NCBI RefSeq assembly: GCF_032854445.1
Contig: NC_088304.1
Location: 2,852,001 to 2,916,000 of the forward strand
DNA length: 64,000 bases
Direction: 5' to 3'
From: Liolophura sinensis
Taxonomy: Eukaryota > Mollusca > Polyplacophora > Chitonida > Chitonidae
Positions within the stretch are counted from its first letter, which is position 1; every line of letters begins with the position of its first letter. Shown here one piece after another: positions 56,624 to 64,000 of the stretch. The notes under the pieces are model-generated. The model saw only the letters and a program-made list of their open reading frames with translations, searched no databases and was not told the DNA's origin. Both the position numbers and the translations under genes were made by a program.

Positions 56624-58026
56624 TGGTAAATTTAAAAGTCTTAAAGTAAGCGGTGTCATGCATGCGCATTATACCCAGATGTTGGCCTGTAATGGACGTT
56701 TCTAGGTCTTAAAGAATGCAAATATATCCAACAAGTAAAGAAATTAAACAGCGATACAATGCCACCAAGAAAGGCGTTTATCTAGAACCGTAAGGGCAGT
56801 CACACCCTTATCACTCAAAGGTATTCATGGCCTTATTCTATCCCTCCCAATTAGAGGATGTATTTTTCATCACATGTGCATACACTCTTCCATAACGTGA
56901 TGGTAAATTGTATCAAATCAATGAAATTGATTACCTCAATGAAAAAACACATTCCATCAACAGAAGAAATGCAGGATTCTGAATGGGGAAAACGATTCTT
57001 TTAATGAAAGCACATTTCGTGCGGTGGTCGGCACTTTTTTAAACTATCGAATCTATGGTGAAAATGGCGATGGAGGTCTGTAGGCTTAACAAAAGCTTCC
57101 GTTATCCTGACGGAAATTACCGAGAGGGTCACGTGACGGCTTTATCCGGCGACGGGTGTAATTCCTTTGGTCTAAATTCATTACTGTAATCAATGCGTGT
57201 AACTTCTGATAGAGCCGAATCAATGCAGTTTGATTTGGGTTTATGTCTCCAAGAGAATAACAGCTGTGAAATGAGAATGGGTCGTTAGATAATTTACCAC
57301 GATCGATTCCCATTGCGTCGATACATTTTTTTTTTCGTCTTTCGGCTTTTTATGAATTTATTTCAACAGTATTTTTCGGATTTGTATAGCTGTTGACGAA
57401 AGCGAGGCTGATGGGTTATTGCTGATGCCGCGGGGGAAAACGATAGCTCTTTGCACACAGAATGCTGAATGAGACTGCACTGAACGCTTTATCGCTCTGG
57501 GGGTTTCATGGCCTACTCTACAGGACTATGACAATTGCACAGGTCCTAATAAAAGCAACAAATTACGCAGATTTCTCCCAGTAACAACGTTGATAGTTTA
57601 TTGGTGAAAGGGGTTTATTCGAAATAATATATGTTAAAGAGAAGTAGCAAGGGACTAAATACACTCATGAAACTAAAATGCTATAAATGGCTATAATCAT
57701 GTTCGATGTTTTGGCAATGGTGGAGGAGGAAGAGCTTTTATACTGTTAAATAAACACGTCTTAACGCCTTACAAGATGTCACAACAATTTTAACGTTATT
57801 TTAATGCCTTATTAACTCTTTGTGGCGCTTTATGCACCTTCATGGTGCGCTATATCATAAATGTTAAGTAAAATTCTTTCAAACAACCATTACACGGCGT
57901 GACATTTTACAGCGGTTAACATGTTGCACTAATTAACATTTGCTTTTTAACAGTGTAAAGGCCATATCACAGCCGTGTTATTCCACGAGCAAAATTTCAC
58001 TCTTTACAATGATCAGAAGTAATCTC
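56624..58026. other. Non-coding stretch, no gene seen
   Basis: A minus frame at 57086-57313 (75 codons) has protein-like composition, but no splice sites or motif could be tied to it. No repeats were recognised. Confidence 0.35.
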
Positions 58027-58165
58027 AATAAGTGTCGAGCGCCAAGCGAGGCAGAAAAAGTAACATTTTTAAAGTCTGTGTGATGACTCGACCCGAGCTT
58101 GATCCCAGGTCTCACGACTTCGAGGAGGACGTTCTAACCATTAGGCCACCGAAGTTGGCCTCCTG
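58027..58165 (-). mobile_element. SINE family B, head portion
   Basis: In reverse it has the tRNA-like head GGTGGCCTAATGGTTAGAAC and the B-box region GGGATCAAGCTCGGGTC, followed by ACAGACTTTAAAAATG and CTGCCTCGCTTGGCGCT. It shows the tRNA origin of family B most clearly. Confidence 0.7.
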
Positions 58166-58220
58166 ACTCTCTCCCCGTATATCTCTTTCCTTATTTGTAG
58201 AACTCCAAACACCAAGTCTG

Positions 58221-58483
58221 GGGCCTCCATGGCTCAGCTGGTTAGCGGGGTAGCGCAGCGTAATGACCCAGGAGCCTCTCACCAATGCGGTCGCTGTGAG
58301 TTCAAGTCCAGCTCATGCTGGCTTCCTCTCCGGCCGTAAGTGGGAAAGTCTTCCAGCAACCTGTGGATGGTCGTGGGTTTTCCCCGGGCTCTGTCCGGTT
58401 TCTTCCCATCATAATGCTGGCCGCCGTGGTATAAGTGAAATATTCTTGAGTGCTGAGTATAATACCATTCAAATAAATAACCA
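58221..58483 (+). mobile_element. SINE family A, full length
   Basis: The head GGGGCCTCCATGGCTCAGCT, B box GAGTTCAAGTCCAGC and body are intact. The tail core is altered (TTGAGTGCTGAGTATAATAC). No target-site duplication was found. It lies 55 bp from a family B head. Confidence 0.9.
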
Positions 58484-58861
58484 ACAACATGTTGATATTA
58501 TACATACTGTAAAGTCTGCACTGTGCACAATGCAACACAAGCATGTATCCACATGGATTTTTTTTTACTCTATACTATAGTGCTCTGTCTCTCCTATAAG
58601 AGGTTTCTGCACTTTTATACCAAAGAGGTCGCCAATTCGAATACAGCTTTCGCTGGTTCATACCTGGTTTAAAGATATGGGGATTGGCAAGTACCTAAAA
58701 CTGAGGTAAATTGACAAGAGGTTGTAATTCATCCGTTACATGTGACCATGTACCAACTACCACACGGTAGTTCTAGCTCAAGCGGCTCTGGTATTACTCT
58801 CTATGCTGTAGTCGTTTATACTACAAACAGCGGGGGTGTCACTACCCATTGTAACAGTGAA

Positions 58862-59060
58862 TCAGGGGTCCTCCTTGGCTGGGGGGATTAGCACGCCCAA
58901 TGCGGTTCCTGTGAGCTCCAGTCCAGCTCCGACCATACATGGTGAGGCCAGTCAGAAACGTGCTGATGGTGCGGTTTCCTCCCACATAATGCTGGCCGCC
59001 GTCCTACATATGATTGAAATTTTCTTGAGTACGGCGTAGAACACCAGTCAAGTAAATAAA
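58862..59060 (+). mobile_element. SINE family A, internally deleted copy with TSD
   Basis: The head and body have deletions but the tail core GAGTACGGCGTAGAACACCA is kept. A near-perfect duplication, TAACAGTGAA / TAACAATGAA, lies at 58852-58861 and 59061-59070. Confidence 0.8.
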
Positions 59061-59070
59061 TAACAATGAA

Positions 59071-60399
59071 CACCAATAAATTACATCTTAACAGATAAAT
59101 GCAATTCCTTTTCAAAGATATAATCCGATGCTTTATATGTATTTCAACATCATGGTTAGGGATTAGCAAAATGTAGACTTAGCGTGGAGTTTTTTGTTCC
59201 TAATATTACTCAGTTTAAAACCGTATGTTCTAAAAACCGACATCCTCATAAATAATCGTCTCGTCCCGATTTCTTAAGTGACTGTATCTGATAAAAATAA
59301 AAAAGATTTAAAAGTGAAGAAGCTGTACATATAACGTTAACTAGTTGTGGACATCGTGCAGATATACACCTATGCTTCTACCATGAGTCATACCAGGATG
59401 TGTTGACTAAATGTTAATTATTTTCGTTGCCTTAAAATATTTACCATGTATTTGCGTCGTGATACAACTAATATTGCTCATGCTGCTCTGTTTTTTTTTT
59501 CTTACATAGTTCGTCACTTAAAGTGTAATTCGAAAATGACAGTTCAATCCCATGTTTCAAATTTTGCGTCTACCCATAAAGAGTGTCGTGCCAACATGGC
59601 CTAGAAGCAGAGGTCGTAAGCACCTTTTTGAAGATGTTAGTGGCTTAAAATGACTTCCGTGGTGATTTCAAGGCACGCCATGAGGACATAGCTAGATGAT
59701 GTCACTGCACCCCCCAGTAAGATATGAGAGACAAAATAGCGATTAGGAAAGGGGGATACATCACGTCTCAGGTGAGAAACACTGCGCCTGGTCTGACCAC
59801 TCTGACACGACCTAGAGATAAACAGAGTGTTCGTCTCTTGGCCGAGTGAGTCACAGCGATGACGTACCAAGAAGATCCTCTCACGTTGTTTTCTTAGCCA
59901 GACGGTTACATGTATATCTCTGTAAACAGCTATAGTAAAATGTGTCATCTAGTACCTGTGCTTTCCCTTACGGTTTAATTTCACTTTCCTCCAGCATTGT
60001 TTTCTACTTTTTTTGACCTGTTCGTACATAAAACGAATGTTATGAAATCCAAAGTCCGATATTCTACTTGTAAACCATGAAAAGGCGTTACAAATCGACA
60101 ATCGCAAAGACGCATTTCGAAAACAACCGAAAACACTAGGGCCCATATTTATCAAACCTCTTAAGACCTGTTCAAAAATCTAATACAGCTGCAATTTAAA
60201 GGTTTTGCACTGGAAAGTTTAAATTTTGCACATTGATTCTTTACTGAAGAATAATGTACAAACCATGATTTGGTTCTTTCCTGTTCTGAGTTTGGCGTTT
60301 AAGCAGTTACAATAGGACTTACAAGCCCAGTTCGCTAAGCAATATACATGTATGTAAGAAATAGTATATACACGATAAACAAAGCTGGTAATACACTGA
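59071..60399. other. Non-coding stretch, no gene seen
   Basis: Minus ORFs at 59637-59948 and 59949-60155 lie end to end but have no recognisable motif. No repeat was assigned. Confidence 0.35.
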
Positions 60400-60446
60400 T
60401 GATAGGGTAGAGGCGTAAAACACCAATCAATTAAATAAATAAATAT
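60400..60446 (+). mobile_element. SINE family A tail remnant
   Basis: AGGCGTAAAACACCAATCAA followed by TTAAATAAATAAATA; the rest is missing. Confidence 0.65.
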
Positions 60447-60649
60447 CAGATAGAAGAGGTTATCACTTTTTAATTATGTAGGGAGGACATCTAGTTAAAA
60501 GTTCGAATTCTTACCCTTGAAAAATTTCCTGGTCGAACACAAATATAGGTATCGTAATCGCGGTTTTACCGCTTTTATTTTTTATTTTTTTATTAATTTT
60601 TTTGCGCTTTCATGCGTATACAGCACCTAGCCCCGATGGATCCCTTTGT

Positions 60650-61140
60650 TAAAGCTCTGTTAAGAAAGTATTTGCCATGCAAGAAGAGTATTAAACTATG
60701 CAAGGACTTCGTCACAGACCTGCATCGTTTTCTGCTATACAATGCAATAGGCGTAGTGTAAACGTAAGCCCAATTCCCAACACAACGTTCAACAAAAACC
60801 ACCAAAGAACTAGTAAAGAGTACAAAGTACGAAATGAGAACAGAATAATGCAAAGAGAAGCAGTCAACAGTTTTCGGTGATGCTAGAAAGACGCAAGGAA
60901 TGTTCTTGAATGAATGAAAGCAGTTTTCAAATCGTGTAGCATGCTAATATATACAAGCTGTCAATAATCAAAAAACCGCCAATCGTTGACCAAGAAGGAC
61001 GATTGTTTCTGGTGAAAATTATTAGTCCTTTACCACTGAGGTCGCATTTCGAATCTAACTCCCGATTTTAAGTCCAAAAAATAAATTCAGATTTTTAGCC
61101 ATTGTCAAGAAGTCCTTAGTAAAGTTTTTCGATATTGCTT
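60650..61140. repeat. Dispersed repeat E, copy
   Basis: It shares ordered blocks with 61800-62110: an AAGAACTA-type block, TGCAAAGAGAAGCAGTCA, a TCGAATCTA / TCCCGATTT block and a GAAGTCCTTAGTAAAGTTTT / GAAAAGTTCTTAGCAAAGTT block. Its class is unknown. Confidence 0.5.
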
Positions 61141-61799
61141 ATTATGTATTATTAGACCTCATATTTGGATTCTCGGTTTCTGTTAGTCTAGAGACGATCA
61201 CATGATATTCCGCAAATCATGTTGTACAACGATCATGCGCCCAAAGAGTGCAATGTCACGCTCACAAAGTTATATCCCACGTTCACGAGGCTATCGTTAA
61301 CGATCTCGCGCTAATATCCAACGATCACGTGCGTTCATTGCACAGCGGTCGTCTCCGATTGTGCATGAGCTCACTGACGTCTGCTTGTTTGAAAAGCAAA
61401 TAACTGGACGGTGCTTATGGCTCCACTATTGACGTAAAAATTGATGTAAAGTACAAACCGAAAAGGAACCTGGTGCACTGTTTTGTTCTCTTTTTTTTGG
61501 TATAATAAAACATATGGTGTATGCTGTGGGATGAGATATCAGAAATTATTAGCTTATTTAACTCGGGCTTCGGCTTCGTTGAATATCACTTCTCTCGAGC
61601 GAACAATTCCCGATATTCCATCCCACAGTATGGCTTATCTGTATATTGTTTTATATTTTATAACTTATAAGAACCGGCGACGGTTCGGAGTACATGTTTT
61701 AAGGGTATGCTACACAATTTTACATATATTTATTTAGGTGTTGGCACGCCAACCACTCAACCACGTAGGCCCCCGTGCTCTGTCATTACAGTATTTGAC

Positions 61800-62110
61800 G
61801 AGCATTAAGTTATGCAAGAACCGCAACAGACCTTCCAGGTCAGTACAGGTATGAGACAATTCCCTAAACGACGTTTAACACAAATCACTAAAGAACTAAG
61901 GAAGTATGAAAAGCACAAACTTAGGGCGGAATCATGCAAAGAGAAGCAGTCAGCTATCTTTGTTGACACGGGAAACACGCATCCCGCGTGTTCGAATCTA
62001 GGTCCCGATTTCCCGAAGTCCAGAAAATGCATTGAGGTTTCTGGTCATTGTTGAAAAGTTCTTAGCAAAGTTTGTTCGACCTCGTTTGTTAAAGAACTTT
62101 ATAAATATCA
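61800..62110. repeat. Dispersed repeat E, copy
   Basis: It is the second tandem-oriented copy of the family at 60650-61140 and is more compact. ORFs on both strands (61805-62054) follow the repeat and are not supported as genes. Confidence 0.5.
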
Positions 62111-63780
62111 ACGGGGCGGAGTTGTTAAGGGGTAAGTTGAGGTTACACAAAAATGTAATTATGCCTCACAAAATATTATATGCATTCAATATGAAATTGC
62201 ATTCAACCTTGACAGAAGCGGCAGCACCCATCCTTCGCACGCGCGATCACCGGCCAATGTGCCTTTGTAAGTCGAGATTTTAAGTTCAAGGTCATTTACT
62301 GTGGATATTTTCACTCCAAACAGAGCACAGTTTGATCGGGAATTTCCGGTAGCTTCGTCACTGATTGGTTAGGCCGAAAGGAGTTTCACCGATCGACGCA
62401 ACAACCGATGGGTTTCGAATGGATTTGACCTATAAATGTCGTATCAAGATTTGTAGTGTTTTCCCTTTTTGCTTTCGAATTCCATTATTTAATGTTGCAT
62501 TACAGTGGTGGGCTTATCGAGGTCGCTCGTGAGAAATTGTTGGTTTAGCCAATCGTGGCTCGTTGAGGATCGTCCGAGCGTACGTCTCAGCTTTACCTGC
62601 GCGTGGAGAAATGTACCCCCGCCATGTTTGTTAAAGGGTTGGGACGTTGTAGTAGTGAAGGGCACTTATTGACCAGGGTGATTTACGGCGGCTTTTGACC
62701 CATGGGGGTGTTAAAATGAAAACCTGTAACAAACTCTGGATTTTTTCGCACAGTTTAAGAGCCCTATACTGGTGTATATGTACATAGCCCTCACCATTGA
62801 TGGCTTAACCACATACGTTGTTTGAGAGAGATAAAAAAAATCCGATTAAAGTAGTCCCCCGTGGACTCCACTAGTCACCACTTTGATACCTTGGAGAGAA
62901 AACAGCTGTTTTCACGAAGGCATACAACTTTTAGTTTTGTTTCATTATTTATAAATACCAATTATATTCATTAACACGTGTTTATGTCCTATACCCAATA
63001 AAGGAACATATCGTTGTTTAACACACAATTTCGAACTTAATTATCAAGTAATAGCGTCAAAAGATTAATGACGACTTAATTAAAGAAATTAAAATTGCTA
63101 CTTGTTAGGAGGAAGTTAACCTTTCTACTCAGCGAGTGTTGCATTAATATATTAATTTCGCGACACGAGAAGAACCGACCCCTCTCGACAATGGTACATA
63201 TATACATCTTCAGTCATTTATGACAATTGAAACCGAGATATATGCCTTACGGGTTCTTTTGTCTCAAATATCCATGGAGCAACTTTTTTTAAACTCGTGG
63301 TTTATCGAGATTTATTATGTTGTTAATGTAAAATAATACAACCAAAGAGAGTAAACCTAGACAGCGTGGTAGTTGGCAGGTGGTCACATGTATTAATCCG
63401 GCCTGTTGTCAGGATTTCATTCCGACTGTTTGTGTTTATGCGTAAAAAGTAGCAATGTACAAATCCCCCCAGAAATATGGCTTAATAAAGAACAATTAGG
63501 TAAAACAGACCTTGCTAATTATTGATGAAAAAGACAATGTTTCACTACTCGGTTATAATTACTTTTAACAGACGTTACCCAGCTCGGTGATCTCTACTGA
63601 GGGATCCAATGAGCTCTCTGACGATTTCAATCAAAGTTATAAGTTATTACTGCAAAATCTGTGACGAGGTTCTTCCGCCAAACGCCTTCAGTCTAAGTTT
63701 CTTAAGTTTTACAGTCAGTGTAACAAGTAACTATGGACAGAACCTCTGGTACCGATTGTATGACTGTCTAATTCCGCTTA
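62111..63780. other. Non-coding stretch, no gene seen
   Basis: This is slightly richer in CG near 62230-62630, with an inverted CCAAT-type GATTGGTTAGG at about 62361, but no ORF or exon could be tied to it. Confidence 0.35.
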
Positions 63781-63808
63781 ACCCGATAAATATATATATA
63801 TATTCAAG

Positions 63809-63940
<132 letters not shown>

Positions 63941-64000
63941 ATTGAATTGAATTGAGGACGGACAGATTGAGCTAATTATGCAGTAACTGCTGATAAGTTG

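Overview
The window is nuclear DNA of an animal, most probably a mollusc. Coding sequence is sparse and split by canonical GT-AG introns. Two genes belong to metazoan families, TBL2 and POLD4. The rest is AT-rich DNA full of tRNA-derived SINEs and minisatellites. The commonest SINE has a tRNA-like head beginning GGGGCCTCCG and a tail with the core TTGAGTACGGCGTAAAACAC followed by AAATAAATA; this matches SINEs I know from molluscan genomes, but the species call is an inference.

Layout. Positions 1-120 are the end of a plus-strand gene that starts outside the window. From 1.4 to 7.6 kb there are SINE pieces, tandem repeats and non-coding DNA. From 7.9 to 12.5 kb lies a three-exon minus-strand gene for an unrecognised 406-residue proline-rich protein; nearly all of its first intron is a tandem array copied from the end of exon 1 together with its splice donor. 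From 12.5 to 30.4 kb I see no gene, only minisatellites, SINE copies and several dispersed repeats.

From 30.97 to 43.2 kb lies a complete 11-exon minus-strand TBL2 (445 residues). From 43.67 to 45.85 kb lies a complete 4-exon plus-strand POLD4 (107 residues, the same length as human). The two start codons are only 439 bp apart, head to head, so they probably share a bidirectional promoter. TBL2 introns hold three large minisatellites, a hAT-like MITE and several SINEs. Downstream of POLD4 are a ~4.9-kb array of ~91-bp units with a recent 2,591-bp internal duplication (46.2-51.15 kb) and a ~1.45-kb array of 52-bp units (51.66-53.1 kb). From 53.3 kb to the end there are SINEs and unassigned DNA, and a (TA)n palindrome near the right edge.

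How the genes relate: TBL2 is an ER-anchored WD40 protein linked to PERK signalling, and POLD4 is the small PCNA-binding subunit of DNA polymerase delta. Nothing suggests a shared pathway; their pairing looks like promoter sharing. The most unusual feature is that two unrelated introns (intron 1 of the unnamed gene and intron 6 of TBL2) are filled with arrays in which most units carry a copy of a 5' splice-site-like sequence.
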